Positions 17,596 to 25,488 of a DNA stretch of 64,000 nucleotides are shown piece after piece. This stretch comes from UBA5018 sp947463165 (GTDB taxonomy: Bacteria > Cyanobacteriota > Cyanobacteriia > PCC-6307 > Cyanobiaceae). The DNA lies in assembly GCA_943371245.1 (NCBI GenBank), contig CALRTY020000017.1, positions 11,724 through 75,723 on the forward strand. The letters are read 5' to 3'. The notes beneath the pieces are model-generated. The model was given only the letters and a program-made list of their open reading frames with translations. It ran no database searches and was not told where the DNA came from. Numbering within the stretch: the first letter of the stretch is position 1; each line of letters opens with the position of its first letter. Position numbers and translations under genes: made by a program.

Positions 17596-17762
17596 CCTCG
17601 AACGCCAAAAAGTGGCTCCCGAAAACCACCCCACCGCTCTTACCACCTTCCGTGAATCACTTCCATCCAGTCAAGCCAATCCTGGCAACCGCAGATGCTT
17701 TCGGCGATATGTGTTGATTGCGAACAGTGGTTATCGGAACCGTTATCCATTTGTAGCGGCTG
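17596..17762. repeat. Dispersed ~165-bp repeat, copy 1
   Basis: From CCTCGAACGCC to ATTTGTAGCGGCTG this aligns with 27769-27927; the last 40 bases are nearly identical. It starts with a TTCGAAC-like box as some attC sites do, so it may be a long attC variant. It fills the gap between the TIR-ATPase gene and the 17831 gene; no other gene is evident in 17456-17830. Confidence 0.75.
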
Positions 17763-17830
17763 CTACCGGCTGGGGCATTCTGTGGGCAGCAGGCTCCTGG
17801 GTCTGCCCTTCCCCCTGGCGGCGCCCGCCG

Positions 17831-18073
17831 ATGCCTGTCCCCCCGTCGTCCCCTGCAGATGTCGCCGCCCTGGAGCCCGATGACTGGCGGCGCATCCGCG
17901 ATGCCCTGCTCTATTTAGGCCGCGACCTGCACCACCGCTCTTTCGCCGTGCACGCCAGTCGCCGCGAGCTGCTCTGGCAGGAGATGGATCGCTGCCTGGC
18001 CCTGGCGGAGCGGATCGGCGCGACCATGGAAGCGAGTGCCTCCCTGGAGGCGGATCAGCCCCCCGCGCCCTGA
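17831..18073 (+). CDS. Small hypothetical protein (80 aa)
   Basis: From MPVPPSSPADVAALEPDDWRRI to SLEADQPPAP. The middle, RDALLYLGRDLHHRSFAVHASRRELLWQEMDRCLALAERIG, is amphipathic helical. GC-rich like the core genome, unlike the integron cargo. The ATG at 17831 was chosen because the upstream in-frame stretch is the dispersed repeat. I do not recognise the family. It overlaps the M48 remnant on the other strand. Confidence 0.5.
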   Translation: MPVPPSSPADVAALEPDDWRRIRDALLYLGRDLHHRSFAVHASRRELLWQEMDRCLALAERIGATMEASASLEADQPPAP

Positions 18074-18371
18074 CGCCACTCCCCAGGCAGCGCCAGAGTC
18101 TCCAGCGCCTGGCGGCGGCGCAGGTTGGCGACGCCCAGGTAGCGGCGCTCGAGCGGATGGCGGCGCCACCAGGAAAGCTGCCCGCCCTGTCCTGGAACCG
18201 CTGCAGGGAGGCGAAGGCCGAGCCCATCGCGGCAGGGTCATAGCGGCTGCTGGCCAGCAGGGTGAAGGCGTAGACGTCCGCCTCCCTCGTACTCCTCCGC
18301 CTTGCTGAAGCTGTGGCGCACCAGCAGCCCCAGCAGCAGAGCACGCAGCCGGGCCTCTCGCCGGTGGCGCC
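18055..18371 (-). pseudogene. M48-type peptidase C-terminal remnant, frameshifted
   Basis: Downstream of the DUF2339 stop, three minus-strand frames in series read HSFSKAEEYE, then ADVYAFTLLASSRYDPAAMGSAF and ASLQRFQ, then WWRRHPLERRYLGVANLRRRQALETL. These resemble the EExxAD...GYDPxAM...HPL order of M48 metallopeptidase C-termini, interrupted by at least two frameshifts and with no zinc motif left. It ends at the TGA at 18055-18057. Confidence 0.45.
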
Positions 18372-21290
18372 TCACCGGAAACGCTCCCGGAAGCGGGTGT
18401 AGAGGGCATTCATCGCCAGCATCAGCAGTCCGACGCCGACGAACACCAGCCCGCGCAGGGTCAGATCGGCCTGGGCCATGTCCACCGCCACCAGCCGCAG
18501 CAGGCAGGCCCCAGTGGCCAGCAGCGCCACGGTGCGGAACTGATTGTCGCGCAGCAGGGCACTGAGGAGGTAAATGCAAAAGGCCAGCAGCGACCAGAGC
18601 AGGGTGAGCAGAGCCCGGTCGTAGCGGCAGGAGAGATAGAGGGCGACCGCCAGGAACAGGGGGTAGCCGAGCCAGCGATGGGGCTGACGTGCCACCGGGC
18701 TGCCGATCGCCGCCAGCAGGGGCAGGCCACCCGGGGCCCGCAGCGCCTCGGGCCGCAGCCAACGGCTGCTGGCCAGCAAAAACAACCCCTGCAGGCCGAT
18801 GGCCAGCAGGGCGATCGTCTGGGGCTGCTGGTGCCACTGGGGCGAGGCGGTTTCGCCGGTGCTCAGCATCGCCACGGTGGTGGCGCTCGCCAGCCAGGAG
18901 CCGAGCACTGCATACACCTGCAGCCGCGGTGCGAACCAGCGCCCCAGCGCCGGGCTCAGCAGCCCCAGGGCCAGCACAGACCAGGCGACGGGCCGCCAGA
19001 GGGCGCTCACCTCGCTGAGGATCAGCAGCCCGATCGCCAGCAGCCCCAGCTCCAGGAGGCAGGGGTGAACGGCGCGCCAGATGCTCGCCTGGCGCAGAGC
19101 GGCACGGGGATGGAACAACCACCAGCCCAGCAACACCGCCAGGGCGAACAGCTGGATCAGCAGCCGGGCCCCCAGCGACTGCCCCAGCAGCACCAGATAG
19201 GCCGGACTCTGGCTGATCACCAGCAAATAGCTGACGGCGTAGGCGGCCAGATAACCAAGCCCCAGGCCGAGCACATGCAGCGCCTCCGGCCGCCGCAGCC
19301 GGTTGGCCGCCTCCAGGGCCAGCAGGGAGAGCAACAGCCAAACCACCCCCGGCAACAGCGGGGAGATCGGTTCAAGCAGCAGAAAGGCGGCCAGCCCCAG
19401 GTCGAAGCCCAGCAGATACACCCCCACCAACCGCAGGCGGCGGCGCCCGCTGCTGGCGATCATCAGCGCCGCCAGGCCGGTGAGCGCCAGCAGGGGCGGC
19501 AGGGCCACCAGGCCCCGCTGGCCCTGCAGCAACAGGGTCATCGCCTGCAGGAGGTGGGTGGAGAGCACCGCCGCCGCCACCCCCCGCAGCAGCCCGGGGG
19601 GTTGAAAGCGCCGGGCCGTGAGCAGCAGCGCCCCGAGCGAAAGCAAGCTGAGCGGGGGCTGCCACGGGGGCGGTGGCACCAGGAACGAGCCCGCAAAGGC
19701 GAGCAGCGCCGCCTGCACCCCGGAAAACGCTGGGGGCTTGGCCACCCCCGGCCGGCGCTGCAGCAGCGCGGAGATGGCGGTGAGCAGGGCCGAGCCAGCG
19801 AGCAACACGGCGGCGTTGCGCAGCGGTGGTGGCCGCGGCATCACCAGGCCCCAGGAGGCGAGCAGCCCCACCACCAAGAGCACCGCCGCCACCGCGAGCA
19901 ACACCGGCCAGCCGATCCGCTGCAATTTCAGGTCACCCTGCAGCAGCCCGAAGGCGAGGAAGAGAGCGCACTCCACCAGCAACACCCCCAGGAGCAGCAG
20001 GGGATCAACCACCAGCGGCGCCAGGCTGAGGATCGCCGCCATCGACAGGGCCTGGGCGCAGAGACTGTCGGCCAGCGCCAGGGAGGGGGCGCCGCCCCGC
20101 CGCGCCCGGCGGGAGAGCAGCAGGGCCAGGGCCGACGTCAGGGCCAGGGCCGTGACCCGCACGGCGGCCTGGCGCGGGTAGAGCAGCAGCGCCAGGGCGA
20201 TGCCGCCCCACTGCAGCAGCAGGGTGGCCAGCCGCAAGGGGGTGAGCGCCCGCCGCAGCGGCCTGCCCCAGTGCTGCAGCAACAAGCCGCTGGCGAACAC
20301 CAAACCGGCCGCCAGGGCCCCGCCAGCGCGGGCCATCGGGCTGGCGAGCAGGCTGGGGGGCGCCGCCACAAACCAGCAGCCGTGGAAGAGGGCGTAGGCG
20401 GCCACCACGATCAGCCGGTGGCGGTTCCAGGCCCGGCGCCGGGGCAGCAGCTGACCCAGCAGGCACACCAGGCTGGCAATTGCCAGGGTGGTGCCGTTGG
20501 AGGGCACCAGCAGCAGGGGCAGCAGGTTCACCACCACGTGCAGGGAGGCGGTGGTCTGCTGGCGGGCGACCGCCGCCACCGCCAGGTTGATCGCCATGCC
20601 CACCACCAACAGGGCCAGGGCCTGGCTGGGATCGTGGAGCCAGCGCAGGCCCAGCTCCGGCAACCCGCCGGCGGCCACGCAGGCGAACAGGATCAGGGCC
20701 GCCCCGCCGCTACGCATCCAAAGGCTGAGCCGCCGCCAGCTGTGGCGCCGGCCCCACAGCGCCGAGGGGAGCATCAAGGCCAGGGCCACCAGGAGGGTGA
20801 GCAGAAAACGCGCCAGCGGTCCCAGACGCAGGGCGAGGCTCACCGCCAGGAAGGTGACCCCGGCCACCAGCACCACCACGCCGAGGATGCCGGTCCAGTT
20901 CTCAATTAAGGTGCGCTCCAGCCGCCGCCAGGATTTATTGCCGGTGGGCGCGGGGGGGCCTGAACTGGGCGACAGGCCGGGCGATAGGCCGGGCGGCTGG
21001 GCTGGCTGGGCTGGCGGTGCTGAGGGGGCTGGCGGAGAGAGGGCCGCCGGCGGATGGATCACCCGTAATGGCTCCATCGGGGACTCAGGAGCCGGAAGCA
21101 GCGGAGCCGGAAGCAGCGGAGCCGGAAGCAGCGGAGCCGGGGGCGCCTGCTTTTCAGGCTCGCCCAGCCGATGTTCCAGCCGGGTGAGCCGCTGGCCCAG
21201 GTAACTCATCCGGATCGCCAGAACGGTGACCAGCAGGAGCAAGAACAGGAGCAACGGGAGCAGGAGCAGCAGGGGCAGCAGCTCAACCAA
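18372..21290 (-). CDS. DUF2339-type multispanning membrane protein
   Basis: A 972-residue protein. An N-terminal helix (MVELLPLLLLLPLLLFLLLLV) is followed by a coiled segment (SYLGQRLTRLEHRLGE), a proline-rich linker with LLPAP and LSPGLSP repeats, the conserved KSWRRLERTLIENWTGILGVVVLVAGV entry to the membrane domain and about 20 more helices. This is the DUF2339 architecture; function is unknown, and cell-envelope roles are only guesses. The 15-base unit behind LLPAP is repeated three times almost exactly. The gene is GC-rich and cyanobacterial in style although inside the island. Confidence 0.85.
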   Translation of the reverse strand: MVELLPLLLLLPLLLFLLLLVTVLAIRMSYLGQRLTRLEHRLGEPEKQAPPAPLLPAPLLPAPLLPAPESPMEPLRVIHPPAALSPPAPSAPPAQPAQPPGLSPGLSPSSGPPAPTGNKSWRRLERTLIENWTGILGVVVLVAGVTFLAVSLALRLGPLARFLLTLLVALALMLPSALWGRRHSWRRLSLWMRSGGAALILFACVAAGGLPELGLRWLHDPSQALALLVVGMAINLAVAAVARQQTTASLHVVVNLLPLLLVPSNGTTLAIASLVCLLGQLLPRRRAWNRHRLIVVAAYALFHGCWFVAAPPSLLASPMARAGGALAAGLVFASGLLLQHWGRPLRRALTPLRLATLLLQWGGIALALLLYPRQAAVRVTALALTSALALLLSRRARRGGAPSLALADSLCAQALSMAAILSLAPLVVDPLLLLGVLLVECALFLAFGLLQGDLKLQRIGWPVLLAVAAVLLVVGLLASWGLVMPRPPPLRNAAVLLAGSALLTAISALLQRRPGVAKPPAFSGVQAALLAFAGSFLVPPPPWQPPLSLLSLGALLLTARRFQPPGLLRGVAAAVLSTHLLQAMTLLLQGQRGLVALPPLLALTGLAALMIASSGRRRLRLVGVYLLGFDLGLAAFLLLEPISPLLPGVVWLLLSLLALEAANRLRRPEALHVLGLGLGYLAAYAVSYLLVISQSPAYLVLLGQSLGARLLIQLFALAVLLGWWLFHPRAALRQASIWRAVHPCLLELGLLAIGLLILSEVSALWRPVAWSVLALGLLSPALGRWFAPRLQVYAVLGSWLASATTVAMLSTGETASPQWHQQPQTIALLAIGLQGLFLLASSRWLRPEALRAPGGLPLLAAIGSPVARQPHRWLGYPLFLAVALYLSCRYDRALLTLLWSLLAFCIYLLSALLRDNQFRTVALLATGACLLRLVAVDMAQADLTLRGLVFVGVGLLMLAMNALYTRFRERFR

Positions 21291-21481
21291 TGGAGCGGAT
21301 TCAGCGAAAACTCAACTATCTATAGCCTCGTTGCCCGGCCTGAAATCGCAGGGGAGGCGCATCGTTCACCTTCTGTTTCCTGCAGGCGGAGCGATGCTGG
21401 CGCGCTGACGGCGGCAGCCAAAAGAATTGAGCGAATGCTGGCGATCAGCTGGCCGAAATAAGACTGTGCATCAGGCCGCCA

Positions 21482-21562
21482 CATGCCATCAATAACTTCA
21501 GGCTTTTACCTTGTACCTGTGCGGTAATCGCAAGCTTTTCATGCAGCTCTCTGGTGGAATCC
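21482..21562 (-). pseudogene. HicB-like antitoxin C-terminal remnant
   Basis: The minus strand reads IPPE, then after a frameshift LHEKLAITAQVQGKSLKLLM, clearly related to the tail IPPGLHEKLAMAAQAQGISL of the intact HicB-like gene at 22028. Only this tail remains. Confidence 0.6.
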
Positions 21563-21566
21563 GCTG

Positions 21567-21764
21567 ATGCGCTGTGAGCTCTCCCCTCAGGCCGAGATCG
21601 ACCTACGGGAAATAGGCGATTAGATCGCCAGGGACAATCCGCAATGGCCCACCAGCTATGTCAGTGAGCTAATTGCCCACAGCAGGGATAGAGCAGAGCA
21701 TATCTGCATGGGCGAGCTGGTAGCGGCGATGCAGGCATCTTTGCCTTATCCGCCATCTTCACTA
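21567..21764 (+). pseudogene. ParE-family toxin with in-frame stop
   Basis: The plus strand reads MRCELSPQAEIDLREIGD, a TAG stop, then IARDNPQWPTSYVSELIAH and onwards. ParE toxins have the block LSPxAxxDLxEIxDYIAxDNP here, so the TAG replaces a tyrosine codon. No intact antitoxin is adjacent on the same strand. Confidence 0.65.
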
Positions 21765-21929
21765 CCTTTTCATTGGCCCGGTCATTAGCCCGGTCATTAA
21801 CCCGCCTTGAGGCAATAGTTCAGTGGGGGATTGGGAAAACTTATTCTCGAAGATGCCTGTCGATTAAAATTTGTTGCCAAATACTCTTTTAGTTGCGCCG
21901 TCCTGTTTTGTAAACTCGGGATCCAGGCC
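21765..21929. other. Non-coding remnant DNA
   Basis: AT-richer sequence with a short direct repeat (GCCCGGTCATTA twice at about 21777-21800). No gene or RNA is recognised. With the pseudogenes and attC it makes up the gene-poor stretch from 21291 to 22027. Confidence 0.6.
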
Positions 21930-22022
21930 GCTTAACGCTACAGATCAAAAGTGGGCAGGAAGCGCAAGGAAGCTTAAGCAGAGATCCGCAGGTGACCTAT
22001 CTACTCGAGGGGCTTATTAGCC
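21930..22022 (-). other. attC-like site (type 2 variant)
   Basis: Outer boxes GCTTAAC and TTATTAGCC, with arms CAGATCAAAAGTGGGCAGG and GACCTATCTACTCGAGGGGC. The HicB stop lies six bases to the right, again the cassette arrangement read on the minus strand. Confidence 0.6.
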
Positions 22023-22027
22023 GATAC

Positions 22028-22360
22028 CTATGCGATGACACTTTTCTCCAGCGCCTCCTGAACAAGTGAATTGAGACTTATACCTTGAGCTTGTGCCGCC
22101 ATCGCGAGCTTTTCATGGAGACCAGGGGGAATCCGAAGATTAAACTTACCGGAGAACTGTTTTCCTGGATCTATTCCTTGCTCTCTGCAGACCTCCAAGA
22201 ATACGTCAAGCGACTTCTTGAACTCCAGCCTCAGCTCATCAGGATTTGCACCATAAAAATCAGCCCCACCGCTTAGGCCGAGAATCTCTCCCCGAAACAG
22301 ATCAGTTTCAGAGTCATACTCGATTCGAGCACTGTAGCCATCAACGGTCATCAAATTCAT
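22028..22360 (-). CDS. hicB: HicB-like antitoxin
   Basis: A 110-residue protein: MNLMTVDGYSARIEYDSETD and GEILGLSGGADFYGANPDEL form the partial RNase-H-like HicB domain; RIPPGLHEKLAMAAQAQGISLNSLVQEAL is a ribbon-helix-helix-like tail. HicB neutralises the HicA mRNA interferase and represses the operon. The ATG overlaps the stop of hicA in the order toxin-antitoxin, the normal hicAB layout. The partner toxin is broken. Confidence 0.85.
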   Translation of the reverse strand: MNLMTVDGYSARIEYDSETDLFRGEILGLSGGADFYGANPDELRLEFKKSLDVFLEVCREQGIDPGKQFSGKFNLRIPPGLHEKLAMAAQAQGISLNSLVQEALEKSVIA

Positions 22361-22568
22361 GGAGTAACTCCGTGTTCCTCAAACCATTTGCTGATTGAAG
22401 CAACAGCACCCTTATCTGTGTCTGGGGAAGGATGGGGTTGGTGAAAGACCCTGACTTCGCCGAAGAGCACAACGGCAACTCGACTACCCGCCATGGCAAG
22501 CTGCCACTGACGGGGCGAGCAAAGATCAGCTCAAGGGTGCGCTGGTGTTTGCGCTTCACGAGAATCAT
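22357..22568 (-). pseudogene. hicA: HicA toxin with internal deletion and frameshift
   Basis: The first frame gives MILVKRKHQRTLELIFARPVSGSLPWR, the HicA head. The tail lies in another frame: AGSRVAVVLFGEVRVFHQPHP, then DTDKGAVASISKWFEEHGV, ending at the TGA that overlaps hicB. About 20 residues usually found between these parts, including the loop before GSRV, are missing. The dsRBD-like toxin cannot be made whole. Confidence 0.8.
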
Positions 22569-22621
22569 AGTACCACGACTCGGTACCGCCACGCGTTGCT
22601 ACTTTGGCCTTTAGCGAATTC

Positions 22622-22651
22622 GGCTAACGCTTCCCTTGAGTGGCAGGGGCG
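22622..22651 (-). other. Half attC site
   Basis: GGCTAACGCTTCCCTTGAGTG and GCAGGGGCG match the left half of type 2 attC sites, but no right half follows. The mazF stop and last codons lie inside it. The site was probably cut when cassettes were fused. Confidence 0.5.
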
Positions 22652-22989
22652 TCAGGTTCAAGAAGCGGCAACACCCTCGCAGTAACCATCGCCATTACAT
22701 CTGAAGAAATACGCTCGATGAACTTCGCTTTCCTCGTTCGCCAGTCAAGGCTCTTCAGCTGATCGGACAGGACAACTCCACTCACAGAATATTCATCAGG
22801 TAGCAGCACCTCAAAAGGGTAACCCTTGACCTTAGATGTAATTGGACAAAACAGTGCCAGCCCTACTTTCCCATTGTAGGTCTTTGGGGATAGAACAAGT
22901 GCTGGGCGTCTTCCACGCTGCTCACTTCCGGCCTGTGGCGCAAACTCCAGCCACACCAAATCACCGCGATCAGGCACGTAGGAAGGCAT
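22624..22989 (-). CDS. mazF: MazF/PemK-family toxin
   Basis: A 121-residue protein: PDRGDLVWLEFAPQAGSEQRGRRPALVLSP, ALFCPITSKVKGYPFEVLLP and GVVLSDQLKSLDWRTRKAKFI are the MazF fold and active-site region. MazF cleaves mRNA at short sequence motifs. The frame appears intact. The start shares one base with the MazE stop (TGATG), so the pair is translationally coupled. The tail EPDAPATQGKR is encoded by attC sequence. Confidence 0.88.
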   Translation of the reverse strand: MPSYVPDRGDLVWLEFAPQAGSEQRGRRPALVLSPKTYNGKVGLALFCPITSKVKGYPFEVLLPDEYSVSGVVLSDQLKSLDWRTRKAKFIERISSDVMAMVTARVLPLLEPDAPATQGKR

Positions 22990-23231
22990 CAGAACGCTTC
23001 AGAACCCACGGCATCCCCCGTATCAACAGAGGCGTGAATATTCTCTGGCGTGATACCAGCAAGAAGATCCCCAAGCCTGAGCCGGCTCGGCAGAGAGGGC
23101 TTCAAGATCAGCTCACCATCCTTGGCGGTGAGGCTGACTTCCGTCCCAACCCCCAAGCCCACCTCATCCGCCAAGCCACGTGGAATTCTCACGCCAAGGC
23201 TGTTCCCCCACTTCTGAACTCTCGTCTGCAT
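22989..23231 (-). CDS. mazE: MazE-like AbrB-fold antitoxin
   Basis: An 80-residue protein: RVQKWGNSLGVRIPRGLADEVGL and VSLTAKDGELILKPSL form the swapped-hairpin AbrB/MazE DNA-binding domain; the acidic C-terminus (HASVDTGDAVGSEAF) is the toxin-binding tail. First gene of a complete mazEF cassette. Confidence 0.88.
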   Translation of the reverse strand: MQTRVQKWGNSLGVRIPRGLADEVGLGVGTEVSLTAKDGELILKPSLPSRLRLGDLLAGITPENIHASVDTGDAVGSEAF

Positions 23232-23294
23232 ATCCCAGTGGCGGCTATACGCAGACTATACCAATGGGCGGCTTGGCGGCCAGTGACCCATCTC

Positions 23295-23383
23295 TCTAAC
23301 GCTCAAGATCACCTGGCCGCAATGATCTCAGGCAGGAACAAGAAATGCCCTGGAGGCGGCTCTGATGAATGGCATGGTTAGTT
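23295..23383 (-). other. attC-like site (type 3)
   Basis: Boxes TCTAAC and GTTAGTT, with inner arms CGCTCAAGATCACCTGGCCGC and GGAGGCGGCTCTGATGAATGG. The hepT stop codon (23378-23380) lies inside the right box. Confidence 0.7.
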
Positions 23384-23732
23384 TGCTTCATGGGAGTCAT
23401 GCAAAAGCTCGCCAACCTCGGCCTTCAATACGATCAGGTCTGAATAGACAAGTCCGAAAACGGCATCGTCGTCAACTGCTCCGTAGTCATGAGCAAGCAT
23501 GTTTCTAAAGTCAACGATCGCACGAGAATTGGAAATGGAACAAAATAGTCTCTCATCTAAAGCGCTGACCCTTCTAAGTGCCTCCCCAATAATGATGAAC
23601 TCTCACTCTACAGCAGATCTCACGGCACGCTTGATTCGGTATTCTTCAACCGAGACGCCGCTCATTACGTCTTCAATCGCAGTGCATGCTTCAAGGACAT
23701 CCTGCAAATAGGCAGATACATCACGCGCCATA
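23378..23732 (-). pseudogene. hepT: HepT-like toxin (DUF86) interrupted by TGA
   Basis: The minus frame reads MARDVSAYLQDVLEACTAIE, continues to RAVRSAVE, meets a TGA, then EFIIIGEALRRVSALDE and, further on, RAIVDFRNMLAHDYGAVDDDAVF to a TAA at 23378. The HEPN RNase motif RNMLAH is intact but lies after the stop. A one-base change of a TGG codon is the simplest cause. The gene follows mntA with an overlap, the normal order for this system. Apart from the stop the frame is undamaged over 117 codons. Confidence 0.82.
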
Positions 23733-24029
23733 GACCAGCTTCTTTGTTCGATCAATCTCGTTGGCAATTATTTTGTTTTTCACCGCACCCTGCATCACTA
23801 AATCAACTTTGGCTTGAAAGATATTTCTAAAGGCCTCGCGAGCGTCAAGAAAGACGTGGAAGCGCTTGGTAATTTCCACTGGGCCAAACTCAACAAGAAG
23901 ATCGATGTCGCTTTCTCCAGGATTAAAGTCGTTTCTCAAAGCTGAGCCAAAGACAAACAGCCGTTCAATCCCATATCGCTGGCAAGCTGCGGCGATCTCT
24001 TCAAGCTTCTCGTCAATGGGGACTGACAT
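23721..24029 (-). CDS. mntA: MntA-like nucleotidyltransferase antitoxin
   Basis: A 102-residue minimal nucleotidyltransferase: LFVFGSALRNDFNPGESDIDLLVEF carries the GSx10DxD catalytic motif. MntA AMPylates HepT next to its RNase motif and thereby silences it. The gene is intact while its partner is not. It overlaps hepT by 12 bases. Confidence 0.85.
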   Translation of the reverse strand: MSVPIDEKLEEIAAACQRYGIERLFVFGSALRNDFNPGESDIDLLVEFGPVEITKRFHVFLDAREAFRNIFQAKVDLVMQGAVKNKIIANEIDRTKKLVYGA

Positions 24030-24105
24030 GACACACCTCCTCAGAACATTGTAACCAGAAACCCAGGGATGCCACCACGGGTGACTGCATCAGCACCTCC
24101 GGAAC

Positions 24106-24189
24106 GTCAAACGCCAAGATCAGAAGCGGGCAGGCGCCCCAGCATAGAACCCATCCTTAGCTACCGTCTTCTGCATCTTGATGTTAGCC
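24106..24189 (-). other. attC-like site (type 1)
   Basis: Boxes GTCAAAC and GTTAGCC; arms GCCAAGATCAGAAGCGGGC and GTCTTCTGCATCTTGAT. The stop of the 24184 gene is inside the right box. Confidence 0.8.
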
Positions 24190-25071
24190 AGTTGTCGCAA
24201 TAGAGTCAGGTTCGTCGAGGCGAATAGCACACTCCACAACAAATAAGATACAGAACTGAACATAGTGCTTATTTGGTGGCCTCCACGCGCTTGATCTTAT
24301 TATTCGATCTGCATGATATTTGCCGTCCATAGTCTGTGCAACTGATGGGAGGTTTGACTTGAACTTCATGTACTTTTTAGCATCTATGCCAAGGGCCAGC
24401 ACCCGAATGGCATCTTGCATTTGCCTCAAAACTCCCTGAAGCTCTGGATCCCGAAGGCGAAGACGGCTTCCAGACAATATACTAACACTAGGGTTATAAG
24501 AATATGTCTTGTTACACTCCATTGTCTTCTTCGTGGAATAGCCATTAATCAGCTTTTCATAGGCAATTGCGATCTCGTCGGTTGCAGTTAAAAAGTCACC
24601 CTTTTCCGAGCAGACTTCGGCTTTCTTCAGATGTTCTCGAATATCATCGCTCGAAACATATTCTATCAACGATAAGCCTTCAAAAGGAATGCCAAAGATC
24701 AGTGGGCATGCATCAGCGAAAAAGTTTGTTGCTGCAGTACGATGCGCTTCGATGTCAAGTCTCGATGGGAGTGACCCATTATGCTTTAGGGAGACTCTGG
24801 CTTTGTTCAGTCTTCTCATGCTCTCCTTTTGAGGAAGAGACTGTCCGTCTAACTTGGGAGAAAGTATGTGCCAATAGTCCATAAAGCTTGGTTGATTCGA
24901 GCCTACATCTAGATGCTCAGCTGAAATCTGAAGAAACATCTCGAGCGCATCGTGAAACATCAACAAAGATGCTGCAGCAAGAAGCTCTGCCGATCGTGAT
25001 TGCTCACACGCGTTGTAGTACAGATACTTTGCAAAAGATAGCCTTTGAAGAGTTACATGGCTTATGGTCAT
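24184..25071 (-). CDS. Cassette protein with RX4H (HEPN-like) motif
   Basis: A 295-residue predominantly helical protein starting MTISHVTLQRLSFAKYLYYNA. Residues 92-97 are RVSLKH within NKARVSLKHNGSLPS, the spacing of the RX4-6H catalytic motif of HEPN RNases; the preceding LLMFHDALEMFLQ helix fits a HEPN bundle. HEPN proteins act as RNases in abortive infection and TA systems. Assignment is from motif alone; I do not recognise a named family. The ATG at 25071 was preferred to one eight codons upstream. The gene fills one cassette by itself. Confidence 0.6.
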   Translation of the reverse strand: MTISHVTLQRLSFAKYLYYNACEQSRSAELLAAASLLMFHDALEMFLQISAEHLDVGSNQPSFMDYWHILSPKLDGQSLPQKESMRRLNKARVSLKHNGSLPSRLDIEAHRTAATNFFADACPLIFGIPFEGLSLIEYVSSDDIREHLKKAEVCSEKGDFLTATDEIAIAYEKLINGYSTKKTMECNKTYSYNPSVSILSGSRLRLRDPELQGVLRQMQDAIRVLALGIDAKKYMKFKSNLPSVAQTMDGKYHADRIIRSSAWRPPNKHYVQFCILFVVECAIRLDEPDSIATTG

Positions 25072-25157
25072 TTGATGGTCTCCTTGGTATCTCAACTATA
25101 GCGATCCATGGCAGGAGGCAAAAGATAGTGCCATGAGCGCATGAAGGCCCCGGGTCT

Positions 25158-25247
25158 GGCTAACGCTGCCCCTGAGTGGCAGGCAAGAAGCTATTGCCAT
25201 GGAAGCAGACTCGACGGCGGCCTGTCCACTCCAGGGGCTTGTTCGAA
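25158..25247 (-). other. attC-like site (type 2)
   Basis: Boxes GGCTAAC and GTTCGAA; arms GCTGCCCCTGAGTGGCAGG and GGCCTGTCCACTCCAGGGGC. A clear palindrome. Confidence 0.75.
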
Positions 25248-25488
25248 GTGTCACATTTGCCAGCTTGCCTCACCAAGCATCTGCTTTCACCGAGTAGCTT
25301 TCCGTAGAGAATAATTGACTCCAACTCTAGGGCCGGGATTTTACATCCTGGAAGCGATGCAAATACGCAATGCTGATGTGCTAATTCACGCCTATCGCCT
25401 TTTGCGCCACAACGGGTTTAGTATTAACTCAAGCGAGTCAAGTCAACGTGAATGGGGATCCTGTACACTCACGCAAAATCTTAGTGCG

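Noticed and set aside
18238..19341. Long minus-strand frame of 367 codons overlapping DUF2339
   Set aside because: It is an Ala/Gly/Pro/Arg-rich shadow frame of the high-GC DUF2339 gene; only its last part coincides with the M48 remnant.
18678..20909. Plus-strand 743-codon frame opposite DUF2339
   Set aside because: Gln/Gly/Arg/His-rich antisense translation of a Leu-rich membrane protein; no domain, and the minus-strand gene is clear.
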